Shown here one piece after another: positions 1 to 13,600 of a DNA stretch of 64,000 bases. The notes below the pieces were generated by a model. It saw only the letters and a list, made by a program, of their open reading frames with translations, searched no databases and had not been told where the DNA came from. Made by a program: the position numbers and the translations under genes. The number at the start of each line of letters is the position of its first letter. Positions within the stretch are counted from its first letter, which is position 1. The DNA is from Anadara kagoshimensis (lineage: Eukaryota > Mollusca > Bivalvia > Arcoida > Arcidae), in the NCBI GenBank assembly GCA_021292105.1, contig CM037871.1, positions 18,347,460-18,411,459 of the forward strand, given 5' to 3'.

Positions 1-9
1 TTTGTCTTT

Positions 10-376
10 GATTTAAATATTTACTATGGACTAGGTCCCAGTTTCCCACAATCATTTCTAATTATTTAAGATTTTCCTTAATGACCTGTCCGCTTCATCT
101 TTAAATATTTACTATGGACCAGGCCCCGGTTTTCGCATCATTCCTAATTAGCCAAGTTTTTCCTTAACGTTGTGCAAATTTCACATCTTTACAATTTTGT
201 TATTTTTCAAAATATTCATATTTAAGATGTCATTTTAAAGATCATTTCTAAAATAAAACATTTGGATTTAGTTTTGACAAAAATATTCATCAGTAGTTCC
301 AAAAAGAGATTACCTAATTTGCTAAATTTAAGTTAAGGAAAATCTTAGCTAAGGAATGATTGTGAAACTGGGGCCA
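10..376. repeat. Palindromic MITE, family A, with duplicated left end
   Basis: The ends read ..GGCCCCGGTTT.. and ..AAACTGGGGCC.. and are imperfect inverted repeats of each other; the family consensus end is GGTTTCACAATCATTCCTTA. The inner parts also fold on each other (TTTTCCTTAA near 165, TTAAGGAAAA near 335). The left end is present twice about 89 bp apart (from about 10 and from about 99), both with the flank AAATATTTACTATGGAC, so a small tandem duplication occurred after insertion. Other copies lie at 15907, 57119, 49092 (split) and 63892. Confidence 0.75.
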
Positions 377-1540
377 GCACATTTAAGTATATATATATAT
401 TTCGTCTATAACACGGGAAATAGGATTGTTTATGTATGAACTGAAAATCCTACACTACCCATGTATTAAATGAATATTCCTAATGAAAGGTCAAGCAGAC
501 ATGTCAACATTGTTTGACTATAAAATATATATATTAAATATTTGCAAATATGGAATAATATAAATGAATAAAACAAATGGAATTATTAACAAAAATGGTT
601 CAATGAAATCATAACGAAACATGTATAAATAATATTAATTTTTCTGTTTGACAAGCGTTCTGTAGATGTCTGACCAGCACCCAGCAGCTGTTTGACCACC
701 GACCTGTTTACCAGCAGACAAATGTCCTCTTAGACTGTAGGGCAACACTCTGTTTTCACGGTATAACAGCGTTTGGTGACACCGTAGTCCAGCGTGATAT
801 CAACCAATGATTTGAAAGAATAATAGAACAATTGGTTAGTCTGCCATGCGTTATTTTTAATTATACCTGTTTTAAAGATTTTCTTAAATATTTAGGGTCC
901 TTGAAGGTAGATGGTTGATTAAAAATTCCTTAAATGAACCGATGATAATCGCATGAAAAATAACTTGTAAACACGTGGGTCAAGCAAACACTTGTGCAGG
1001 TAACATGTTTCTGATACCTAAACATTCACATACGCACCTACTCAGTTAACGGCATAAAATGATACAATTGCGTGTTACATTTCTAAAACTAGACAGAAGT
1101 TTAAGTAAAGTATCTTTGAGGTATTTCCAATTTTCCAGCTCCATAGAAAGCAGTGGCCACAGATTTAACAATTTGAAAAAAAAACTTACTGATATTAAAG
1201 ACTATATAAGAACTTTTTGTGTCTCCGATATCAAACTAATATCGATTTTTAAAAAAATGTAATGTTACGTATGCTCTGAATAACGCTTCTTTGAAGTTGA
1301 AAGTATTATATAAAAACCAAGGGTATACATTAATTCGAAAATAATATCTATTCTCCTCGTTGTCATGCTGTAAATTAAAATTCACTATCAACTTAACGGA
1401 CATACGGTCTGTAAATTCAAATTCCATGCGAAAACCCATTGAAAAAAAATTGGTGATTCTTCAGCAAATGTGAATTGGCTCTGTATGAATGAGGTGTCTG
1501 GAATGAAATGTAATCTCCAAAATCATTGTTGATCACGTGA
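377..1540. other. 3' flank of the DSL-like gene, nothing recognised
   Basis: AT-rich sequence with no coding exon that I can support; the short ORFs on both strands have no splice or domain support. It should contain the 3' UTR of the minus-strand DSL-like gene, but I see no unambiguous AATAAA signal on the minus strand within the first few hundred bases. Confidence 0.5.
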
Positions 1541-1661
1541 TCATACGGGTTCCGTTTCCAATGCTATTTCTGATTTCCCGGATGTTCCATTTTCCTCTGG
1601 AGGTTCTAAGGCCCATTTCTTTGGATTCACATTATATATATCTTGTCTTATTTGTGCATCC
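1541..1661 (-). CDS. DSL-like gene, last exon: cytoplasmic tail and stop
   Basis: The acceptor is TTTTATTTTACAG ending at 1662. The first base completes an AAG Lys codon left open by the previous exon, then 39 residues follow, starting DAQIRQDIYNVNPKKW and ending SEIALETEPV before a TGA at 1541-1543. The exact phase match over a 3.7-kb intron is the main evidence. The C-terminus fits a class III-like PDZ ligand pattern (acidic residue at -2, Val at 0), which is only suggestive. It was too short to appear as an ORF. Confidence 0.75.
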
Positions 1662-4600
1662 CTGTAAAATAAAAATGAACAAATATTCTTAAAATACTGA
1701 ACTAAATAACAATAATTAAGATTACGTCTTGTCTAACTTAATTTTGGTTACTACGTTGTCAAACTGTGCCCCGTAAGGTCCATTCCAATTGTTCATCTGC
1801 TCCATAGCTCCCATATCTATGTGATCTTCTCCTGCTTATGGTCTATTTGTTTCACGATACGCTATGGCCATGGTAGGACTTGTTCCCACTATGGAAACTT
1901 TATACAATAAAGCAAGCTGTTTAAAAAATAAATTGCTATGCAAAGCACACGGTCTAAGCTTATCAAGATCATCGCAATGTTGTTGATAAGTATGATGTCT
2001 CTGTATCCAAAATTACCCTCGATATGTTTGCCATCTCATAGTTCACTGTTCTTGTTATTCCCAATTTTGATTTCACCTATGGCGGGTGTAGCTAGCAAAA
2101 CAGAATGTGTTTATTCTTGCGGATCACCCGGCCTCACTTCCCTGGTGGAAGTTCATGTGTTTCACCTAAGTTCAAAGTTTTTATTTTGCTTTCGGATTTT
2201 GGTTTGCACATGGATTGGTATGTTTGTTTTTGATTATCAAACTTGACAGAAATGTCACAAGAGGATTGCTGCATATCAAATTAGTGTATAAATTATAGCC
2301 GAAGGTCAAAAGGCCAAATCCTGGATGTTGGGGACGGAGTACATGCATTTGTCTTTTAAGGCATTTAGTCTCAATGCGGGGTTGTATCTAGTCACACGTT
2401 GAAGGGAATTGTGCATGCCACTAAATCGAAGACTTAATCAGGTTTAACTAAATGGACATCGCCAATCGATATTTATTAACAATGCTTGTGGTTGTATCTT
2501 ATTATACGTAAAATTACTAAAATGAATAATTATTTCACTATTTATAATCTTGCATAATACAGTGGGAAGTAGGAATGGACAATAAGAATTTTGAAAGAAC
2601 AATTGGTGTAAATGGTATGGGAGAGCGAAATGACAATGGCAGTAGACTCGTTGAATTCTGTAGTGAAAACAGTCTTGTCATAACTGGAACACTGTTTAAA
2701 CATAGAGAAATTCATAGGAGCACATGGACGTCACCAGATGGAAACACAAACAACCAAATTGACCACATTATAATAAATGGCAAATAAAGGAGATCCATCT
2801 TAGACACCAGAGTATTAAGAGGTGCTGACATAAATAGTGACCACCAACTTGTTATCAGCAAGATAAGACGCAAACTCTGTTCCAAGAAAAAGCACAGGAA
2901 TAACACCCGCGCAACATATGACACCAAGAAGCTTAAAGTGACACAACATATAAATGAATTCCAAATAGAGCTAAGAAATCGATTCTCAGCATTAGAAAAG
3001 GAAAGCGGGGACCACAATGTTGAGAGCTTATGAGAGAAAATAAAGGAAGTATACAACTAAACAGCCAAGCAAACCTTAGGATTTAGGAAGAAAAAGACCA
3101 AAGATTGGATAAGCGCTGAGACCTTATACAAAATAGACAACAGGAAAAAGCTTAAATCCAAGATTAATAGCACTAAATCCCCAAAAATATCAGAACACCT
3201 AAAGGAAGAATATAGGAGATTAGACAAAGAAATTAAGAAGGCATGTAGGGAAGATAAGAGAAATTACATCAACCAGCAAATAGACGAGGCAGAAAAAATA
3301 GCTCAAAGAGGAGAACAGGGAACTCTTTATCGAATCACAAAAAACATCAGTGGTAAATTCAAAAATGCCAATAGTGTAATACGTGACAAAAATGGAAAAG
3401 TAATAACAAAAGACTTTGAAAAACAAAAGAGATGGGAAGAACACTTTTCCGAAGTTCTCAATCGAGATCCACCCAGGAGGTTAGCCAGAATAGAGACTAG
3501 CAGAACAAATGAAAACATAAATGTAGAAGAAATAGAAGAAAGCGAGATCATCAAAGCAATACGAAGGCTACAAAACAACAAAACCCCAGGCATATATAAC
3601 ATCACTGCGAATTGCTTAAAGCCAACACACCAACATCAGTCAATTGGCTAAAAACACTCTTTGACAAAATATGGCAAGAGGACATTACACCAAAGGATTG
3701 GTCTAAAGGAATACTAACCACCATACCGAAGAAAGAAGGCCTAACAATATGCTCAAACTGAAGGGGGATAACACTGTTATCAGTACCAAGTAAGATATTA
3801 GGCCAGATAATAATTAACAGAATCAGGGAAAGCATTGATAAAGACCTAAGGAAGGAACAGGCAGGATTTAGGTCAGGACGAAGAACAACAGACCAGATAT
3901 TCATCTTAAGGAACATAGTAGAACAGAGTATTGAATGGCAAGCACCCCTATACATCAACTTCATCGATTATGAAAAAGCCTTTGATAGCCTACACAGAGA
4001 AACCCTTTGGAAAATCATGGACTCTTATGGCATTCCAGAAAAGCTTATCAACATCATAAAGAAGCTATATAAGGACAACCAAATATGTATCATAAACAAC
4101 AACTTGCAGACAGACTTGGTTAGAATAGTCAGCGGAGTAAAACAAGGGTGTTGCATGTCTGGATTTATGTTTTATTAGTTATGGACTGGGTGATGAAGAA
4201 CAGCGTAGAAGAAAAGAACACAGGAATAGGATGGAAGTTTAATAAGAAGCTAGAGGACTTAGACTATGCCGACGACATCGCATTACTATCAAGTAGATTC
4301 ATTGACATCCAAAACAAAACATCAGCAGTAAGACACTGGGTAGAAAAGACAGGGCTCAAAATCAACATCGGAAAGACAAAAGTAATTAGAATTAACACTG
4401 ACAATACCAACCCAGTAAAATAGATCAACAAGAGATAGAAGATGTATCCGAAATTACAAACTTAGGATCAAAACTTAACAAGGAAGGAGGAACTACAGAA
4501 GACATTGATGCCAGGTTACAAAAAGCAAGGCAGGCATTCATAGCCCTTAACAAAGTGTGGAAATCCAACATATACAGTAAAACAACTAAAGTGAGAATCT

Positions 4601-7600
4601 TCAACAGCAATGTCATCTCTGCCTTAATTTATGAAACCGAGTGTTGGAAATTAACAAAAGTAGACATAAAGAAGCTAGAAACATTCCAGAACAGATGCTC
4701 AAGAAGAATAATGACGATCTTTTGGCCGAATAAAATAACAAATGAACACCTTATAAGAGAAAGAACACAAACAACAGCAGTAGAAAACACAATAAAATCA
4801 AGGCGATGGGGATATATAGGGCATGTATTAAGAAAAGGAAATTATGAAAATGAAAAAATTGCATTGACCAGGGCTCCAGAAGGAAAGAGAAAGAGAGGAA
4901 GACCAAGAGAGACCTAGCGAAGAAAAACAGAGAAAGAAAGAAACGATATGGGATGGCCAAGTTGGAGAACGGCAGAGAATGAAGCCTCAAATAGGACGAA
5001 GTGGAGAGATCTGTGCCTCGCCTTATGCTCCAGAAGAGGATAGGTAGGTAGGTATAATACAGTGAAACGGAAAAAAACCCGTTACCATTTGAATTTTAAG
5101 GATCCTCGATGAAAAGTGGTCTAAGGCGCGCGTTTACGGACCACAGTGCCGCTTACCGCCTAGATTCGAATCGAAATCCGGACAAATACTAGTGCGAGAA
5201 AGGTTGTCAGTTCATTTTGCTTTCGGAAGATAAATGGTTTTCCTCGGACACTTTATGATTTACTTTACCAAATCTGAATTGACCAAAACGATATAAATAA
5301 AAACGTCTTGACTAGGACATTAATTCTATTACTCAATTCTAAATCTTCTTATAATCTCTCCTTTAACCGATTGGGAGGTACACAAAGATTACGTAAAGAA
5401 TTCTGACTTACTTTTGCTTCTTGTAATACACAACAAATGAAACTGCCGCTATCAATACTAGCGCGCCAAGAACACCACCTACAATAGCAGGCCAGTACTC
5501 CATTACATCACCACCACCATTGTTACCCGGTATGGCCGTATTAACTGTCTCATTACGAGGCTTCTCTGTACTTTTAGGATTTGAATTACTGTCATTCTTT
5601 TTCGTTTCATCAATTATAGTCCTAATTTCCTGTTTTTGCGGAACACGTGTTGTAGTTTTTGCTGTTAGACCGACGTCAGTTAAGCGTGATTGTGTAGATT
5701 TTGTGTCTCCAAAGTTTTTCGTTGATGTCAATGATAAATCTTTATTTGAGTTGCTAGTCTGAGGCTCAGATTTTGACGCCAGATTATTTGCAAAAGTCGT
5801 CGGAGTTGAGGTTGGCGCATGTGCACTTGTCGATTTATCAATAGTAGAGCTATATTGCGAGCTCTCCGTGGTAATAGGATTTTCGGTTGTAATTCCAACG
5901 CTACTTAATCCTGGAGTGACGCCACCACACATTCCATTCGTCCCTGTCGTTAAGGTTATGTTCCAATCATGAAAAGAAGCTGTCACACCGCCTAAAGATT
6001 TTAAACACTTTTCATTTTTTATATTTTCTGAGCACTCATTTAAGCAGTTGACGTCATAATAGGACTGGTTGCACTCGTATCGTAATAAAATCTTTAAGCT
6101 GTAAGAGAAATTACAAATGAACAAAAATTAACACCACACGCATAAAAATGTTTTCAATTCAAATGATTAAAATTATTTTTAGAAGAGACCTTAAAACGAC
6201 AGACTTGGTACTTTAAAGATGCATCTCTAGATTTACGCATTGGCCTGAACACACTGCAAAGATCAATTTAATACCACTTTGCCTAAATCTGATGATCACT
6301 CGATATAGGTGAAATAATCTTGGCTGAGAAGTAAAACCCTATGTATTCATTTAATCAATCAATCAAATAATCGTAACTAGCAGAAATTTAGTCATCCTGG
6401 TCACGGCACCAATATTGATCGCGGCTTGAATATATCATATGCATAAAGGATATGCACGGCAGTTTTTCGAAATTTTGACTCATCATGCATGTGCGTTCTT
6501 TGCCTCTATGCGTTGACATTTACGACACTGATTTACATGTAATAAAATGGAGATGTGTAGATTAAACTACCAAAAGACAAAGGCCAAAGTAATCAATGCA
6601 ACTACGAACACTTATAATAAAAATACTAAATTTGGCAAGACACCCAATCAATCACAAACAACCAGTCAATGTTCAAATCACAACCCTAAAACTAAAAAAA
6701 ACATTGGAAACTTGCAAATTAAGCTAAACACGCCATTTTCTACCAGAGTCAAGAGGGTGGGTGCTGCCCCAAAAGGGTATGTACCTCCTGGGATGAGGTT
6801 AAAGTATTCGTGTATGGATTTAACCATCACACTTGCAATGTAAATTGGATTTACAAATGGTATCGGATGTGAATCAAATTCGCTTGCATTGCAAGTTGTC
6901 ATAAGGACTTGGGGGCCATTCAATGTTTGTGTAAGCTAAATATTGATGACTTCACAAGCTAAAACGATTACTTTAAAAGTTTTGGATTACTTACCTTGAA
7001 GCTGTCTGTTGTCTTGTTCCTGTTCCTGACATAGGACAATATAAATCAGATGGGCCTGTTGGTTTGAATTCAAAACACAAAATGATCCACACAGTCGTAA
7101 GTCACTCATTACTATGTTTATCGAAATAATATATATCCACTTCAATTCTCACACCTCCCTAAAGAAAAATGTAGAAAATGTCATGCAAAAACGTTTTATC
7201 GCAATACGTGGCATATGGACCTTATTATTCTGAACAGTGTGCCAGTAAAACGTACTGTCGTTATTGATATTCTGTGGGTTTAAATTTCGTGGTATTGTAA
7301 TTTAAAAATCGTTTGGAGAAAATTTCGCGGACTGTGATTTTAATATAAAAAATTCCATTCTGAGTTTAACTAAAAAAATTTATTATTTTTTGAAAAAAAA
7401 GTTAGGAAACTATTTAAATTTGATCAAAACAATCATTTAAGGGCCTTGTTTTTGTTTTTACGTTTCAAACTTGCAGGTCATATCAAGAGAGTCTCATCAT
7501 ATGACCAAGGAGAATTTGCAAATTCCAGGTTCAAAGACATAAGGTATTATTTGAAAACGCGCCAGATGACGCTACGGAACGATATTTATGGTCATTTAAC

Positions 7601-10600
7601 CTGGACTGCATGTCTCGTTTGATATCTTTGATTTTTTACCACTAGTTACTTTTTAAGTCATCCCATTTAGAACACTAGGGCGCACTTTCTAGTGAAACTT
7701 CATTTTAACCTAGTTTGCCAGCCTCAGAGTTTTTACTTTGCTTTGGGAATGTGGTTTGGACTTTGATTGTTATGTTTGTTTTTGATTTTCAATGCACCTT
7801 GTATACTGATTACATGGTTACATATTCTAATGACATAATACTATTTATGTATTAAAATTTGCATTTGCTGTGTTATATGCATTAAACATTGAATTCATTC
7901 ATTACATGTTGTATTTGCTAGCAACCACGTTAATTCGAAAACAAACCTACTTCACATTGAGAGTAATACAACAATTTTTTAATCATCTTTAGGCATTACA
8001 GTATCACAATGAGCCCATTACTTACCGGCCATTCTTCAAATGCAAACTCTAATGGGTTCGTTAAGTTATATTCCGATGGGAAGGACGTTGTGATACTCGA
8101 TATTGGAGTATCCGAAAGCTTCTTCACTAATGGTTCTTGACTGAAACATATAAAGTACAAGTTTAAAATAAAAAATAAATAAATTTGCATCTGAAAAAAA
8201 ACGAATTTGGAAAAAAGGCAACTAACAACATGGCACAATGCAAGACACGACATAAATACCAAAAACAAATATGATAAGACAACTAAACAAGACAAGAAAA
8301 GACTAACACGTATTGGAACTGTCATATACCATTTTATGAATGTATTTTTTGATTATATTTTTTAAAAATGGTATATGGCAGAACTACTGATTTTTTAAAC
8401 GTCACTGAAGTTCATTTAAGCGTGGTTGGTCAAGCGGTATCTAAAACAAACATACTAATCTATATATTAATAACAATCCTGAAGCAAAGTAAAAACTTTG
8501 AAACTGACAGATATTTGAAGGGCCTAACTATACCACTAGTTTTACAAAAAGCTGCTGAGAGATAGAAACAGCTGTCAAGATATAGCTAACGAGGAACTGA
8601 AAGAAACTGCCGATTCAGTACTTGTTTGTTTGTTAACTAATTGTTAAACTTTCGACAGGCCTGTACTGTGCCACACATATTCAAACATATTGGAAACTGA
8701 CACCTACCAAGAGATATTTTATACATTTCTTCATTGTTATATTAGAATAATTCAATTCCCCCTTGTTTCACACATGTTGATTTGTCAAACAATTCCTGTA
8801 ATTATTGTATGCAAAATTGGCACTTGAATGTCATGTAACGCACGACAAGAACAAACGTTTGCATTCCATCGTCTCAGCGATTATTTTACTTATTATGCTT
8901 AAAACGCTTATGCGTTGATTGGTTCTGTTTCACTGAATTGTAATTTTCCACACGCAACATGTGACTGATCAATTTCTCTCATTCTATCATTTCACATTTA
9001 ACTGAATTGCTGAATTGTTTTGTATTTCTCTCTTTACTCAGCATAAACTTTGCCAAGTGAGCTTTCATTGTTGCCCGTTTTGGTTGAACTGATACCATTA
9101 ATTGGCAGCAGTGGAAATTAGAAATTCATATTTCAGGGAGAATACTTACTTTTTAAAGCCAAACACTGATACATTAAACAGTAAATCACAGTTATCTGTA
9201 CATGATCCTGATGAATCATTTGGTAAAGAATCACAGCAATTTCCGTCGAATCTTAAATTATTCGAGTTATTAAATTGCAAAAATCCGATTAAAAGTTTTC
9301 CATTTCCATCGACATTTGCTATCTGAAAAAGACAAAGCAAAAAGTCATACATGTCCCAAACGTCATTCTTCAACAAGGAAGCAAATTTCTTCAAGGGATC
9401 CATTCTGTCGAATGCCTTGGCATAGAAATACATTTAAATTGCGTTTTAATAGTCCTAAATACCTTCACCACTTTACTTATCGCAATACTACATGTATTTT
9501 GGATTCTCAAAGTCGGTTTCTAATTCAAGAATTTTTTAAACGTATAATACATCAGTACTTATGGACCGATGGTTGTAAAATAAGTTAAAATAAGTAGGAT
9601 GTTGTGGAGGGATGTGTGTGTGTGGGGGGGGGGGGGGGGGGGGGGAGGAGGCCAACAAAACTAGCATTGATTGCACCACTGGATATTTGCTTATATGCTC
9701 GCCGAAAGTTGAGAATTATAATTATAATTAGTAATCCAAATGAGTGTTTGTGTTTTCTTGCCTATTATCATTATATATTGTTGTGTTTTGTTGTTGACTG
9801 TGTTTGCTTGTGCAAACTTCTTCCTTCATTTCTTGTCAGTTTTGTCATTGTAATGGTATTGGTAGCGTTCACTAAATTTGCCAAGTATATCGTTTTCAGT
9901 TGCAATCCATAGTAACTAGCATATCGGTTATCTGTTTATGAGTGCACTCAGGATGTCTCAATAAAAATTTTAATCGATTTTTAATGATATTTTAACTAGG
10001 ACGAGTTAAAGTTCACTAGTAGTAAATAAAAATCAATAAAAGTTAAATATTGTAATAAAGTGGAAAAACTAGGGTAGGGTTAATGATAATGGTAAAAAGT
10101 GACATACACCTGTAGCAGAGGGTTGAAAAGCTTAATATGACCTTACTTAATGATATAATATATGTTTTATACGTTTATATTTCGGAAATGCTATTTCATT
10201 AACACTTAAATATCATATTGTTATATTGAAACGAAACGCTTAACTGAAAAATTTCCAGAACTCAATTCACCAGTAACAGAGGAGAGTGTGGCATCAATTG
10301 AAATTATTTCAATTTAATCAACAAAGCGGCGTTTCTATCTTACAAATACCATTGCACTTAAAAACTGAAACATAAAGCTATGATATATCTTAAAAAAAAT
10401 GGTTTCCCAATTTTGGTCCAAGCACTACAGATGAGGAATTGTATTCCGAAACGTCCGTCTAGTGGTGTAAAATTAAAACTGGTATAATATGTTATAACAC
10501 CGAAACTTTAAAAAAACAACTTTGGCCACAGTCTCATTTCAACAAAAGCAGACAGGAGTGTAGCATCATTCAAATTATTTTATTCAATATGCAATGTTTA

Positions 10601-13600
10601 AAAGATCAGGCATATGTATGTGTATAACATTTCAACTGAGAAATATTATTAATTAATTCTTGACACTGTTCTATGGTATAACAAGACAAATGAACTTATG
10701 GAAACATTTTAAGACCACAATGTACCAGTAGCAGAGGAGACTATAGTATCAAATTTAATAAACAAAGTTTAAAATATCCCAATATAAATTATGTACGTTT
10801 ATATTTTAGAACTACTATTTATTTAACAGTGACAATCTTTATTTACATTTTTCTTGGCCATTTGTTATACAAGTTCATTGAAATATAAATATTTCAACTC
10901 GGCCGACTCAATAAATTCCTGTTACGTTAAGCGTACATAAAAACTAAACAATGTTGTCCTTTAAAGGTTACACTAATGACCGTTATCTTTCGGGGTCCTT
11001 TGGACGAGATGACCATAATGTGAGTCTAATTCACATTAAGTAATAACACTGTTTATATAAATAGGTGACAGATTTATTTTTAATTCTTTTACTGATCTTG
11101 TAATCCTAATTTCAGTTGACAGAATTAAGTAAACAGTTGACTCCTTTTATACGGTAACTGCGAGATACCAACATTCCCAAACAGGTCACATGCTAATAAC
11201 ATCTACTCGTTTTTGAAGGTCAGTTTTTCATTCATTGACCGTTGTGAAGCACACCATGGTCAGCCTTTTTGTCAGGGTCAGAATGTGTTCAACCGTTTTC
11301 ATAGACAGTCTTTTGTCCACGAGAAGAATTTAGGGACATTTTCTTGACAATATTAATCATGGACTGTTTCTGGACCGTTGACATTATTTAAGTAAACAGT
11401 TGACTTCTTTTATACGGTAACTGCGAGATACCAACGTTCCCAAACAGGTCACATGCTAATAACATCTACTCGTTCTTGAAAGTCAGTTTTTCATTCATTG
11501 GCCGTTGTGAAGCACACCGTGGTCAGTCTTTTTTGTCAGGGTCAGAAATATTTTCATAGACATTTTTTGTAAACGAGAAGAAGTTAGAGGTTTCGTGTAC
11601 GTTTCCTTGACAAAACCAGTCATGGACTGTCTCTGGACAATGTCGGAGAAAGATTTAGGGGTTTCGTGGACAGTCTCAACAATATCAGAGAAAGGCTTGG
11701 AGTTTCTGTAGACCATATCTGCACACTATTAAATAAAGGTTTTAGGGTTTTGGTTTTCGGGGGCTGTTTTGGACAATGGGGTCTATGGGTTTCCATGGAG
11801 TCACTCGACAGTTTGAGAGAAGGATTTAGGAGTTTTCGTGGATAGTCTCTTATAATGTTGAGTCTAATTCACATTAAGTAATAACACTGTTTATATAAAT
11901 AGGTGATAAGTTTATTTTTAATTTTTTACTGATCTTGTAATCCTTATTCAGTTGACAGAATTAAGTAAATAGTTGACTCCTGTGTGATACATCAACATTC
12001 CCGAACAGGTCATATGCTAATAACCCTGCTCGCATGTACGAACATGAAGGTCAGTTTTTCATTCAATAAACATTGCAAATACCGCCTAGGACAGTCTCTC
12101 GAGTCGTGGACAGGTTCTTGGCAATATATGAGAAAGATGTACTTGTTTTCATGACCAGTTTCTCGAGAAGGGAATAGGGTTATTTGTAGACCCTCTCTTG
12201 GAAAATGTAAAAGGGATTAAGTGTTTACGAGTTTTCGTAGACATTTTCTATAGGGGTTGGTCGGTTTCAGTCTCGACAATGTCAGTAAATGATTTGGAGA
12301 TTATCGTAGACAGTCTCTCAATAGTGTTATAAAAGTTTTTGTTTTCGTAACAATAACAGAAACGGGTTCAGGGATTTCGAGGACAGTTCTCGACAAATAA
12401 TGTCAAAGAAGGAGAGGGGTTGAAGGACTGTCTCTTGACAATGTCGGAGAAGGGTTTAGGGGTTTTTGAGGCTAAATTTATGTGTTCACTGGGACTCTTA
12501 CAATAAAAATTAGTAGTTATATTGTTTTCAAGTTATTAAGTCTTACAATAGAGTCTTTCAAACATCGGAGAGTAAATGATTCGTTAAAGGACGTAACATA
12601 ACTATAAAATCGTTGAAACATACAAGGTGGCTATATAAATGTCTTACTAAAACACTCGCTAGTTTCATGATATAAACGAACAAATTCTGGTTTTAAATAG
12701 CATACGATCGATTGTAATAAATCTGCTAAAATCTTGTTAAACTTAGCTACAGCCAACACTAATCAAGAACATTCATTCATTGGCCGTTGTGAAGCACACC
12801 GTGGTCAGTCTTTTTTGTCAGGGTCAGAAATATTTTCATAGACATTTTTTGTAAACGAGAAGAAGTTAGAGGTTTCGTGTACGTTTCCTTGACAAAACCA
12901 GTCATGGACTGTCTCTGGACAATGTCGGAGAAAGATTTAGGGGTTTCGTGGACAGTCTCAACAATATCAGAGAAAGGCTTGGAGTTTCTGTAGACCATAT
13001 CTGCACACTATTAAATAAAGGTTTTAGGGTTTTGGTTTTCGGGGGCTGTTTTGGACAATGGGGTCTATGGGTTTCCATGGAGTCACTCGACAGTTTGAGA
13101 GAAGGATTTAGGAGTTTTCGTGGATAGTCTCTTATAATGTTGAGTCTAATTCACATTAAGTAATAACACTGTTTATATAAATAGGTGATAAGTTTATTTT
13201 TAATTTTTTACTGATCTTGTAATCCTTATTTCAGTTGACAGAATTAAGTAAATAGTTGACTCCTGTGATACATCAACATTCCCGAACAGGTCATATGCTA
13301 ATAACCCTGCTCGCATGTACGAACATGAAGGTCAGTTTTTCATTCAATAAACATTGCAAATACCGCCTAGGACAGTCTCTCGAGTCGTGGACAGGTTCTT
13401 GGCAATATATGAGAAAGATGTACTTGTTTTCATGACCAGTTTCTCGAGAAGGGAATAGGGTTATTTGTAGACCCTCTCTTGGAAAATGTAAAAGGGATTA
13501 AGTGTTTACGAGTTTTCGTAGACATTTTCTATAATGTCAGTAAATGATTTGGAGATTATCGTAGACAGTCTCTCAATAGTGTTATAAAAGTTTTTGTTTT

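Noticed and set aside
5520-5762. 80-codon plus-strand ORF
   Set aside because: Antisense shadow of the Ser/Thr-rich stalk exon.
6547-6923. Sushi-like (plus) or other domain (minus) exon
   Set aside because: Both strands are open over the same DNA, cysteine spacing fits no domain, and no splice sites support either reading.
11495-12998. Two identical 73-codon minus-strand ORFs
   Set aside because: They are identical because the DNA is a recent tandem duplication of repeat-rich sequence; no start context, splice sites or domain.
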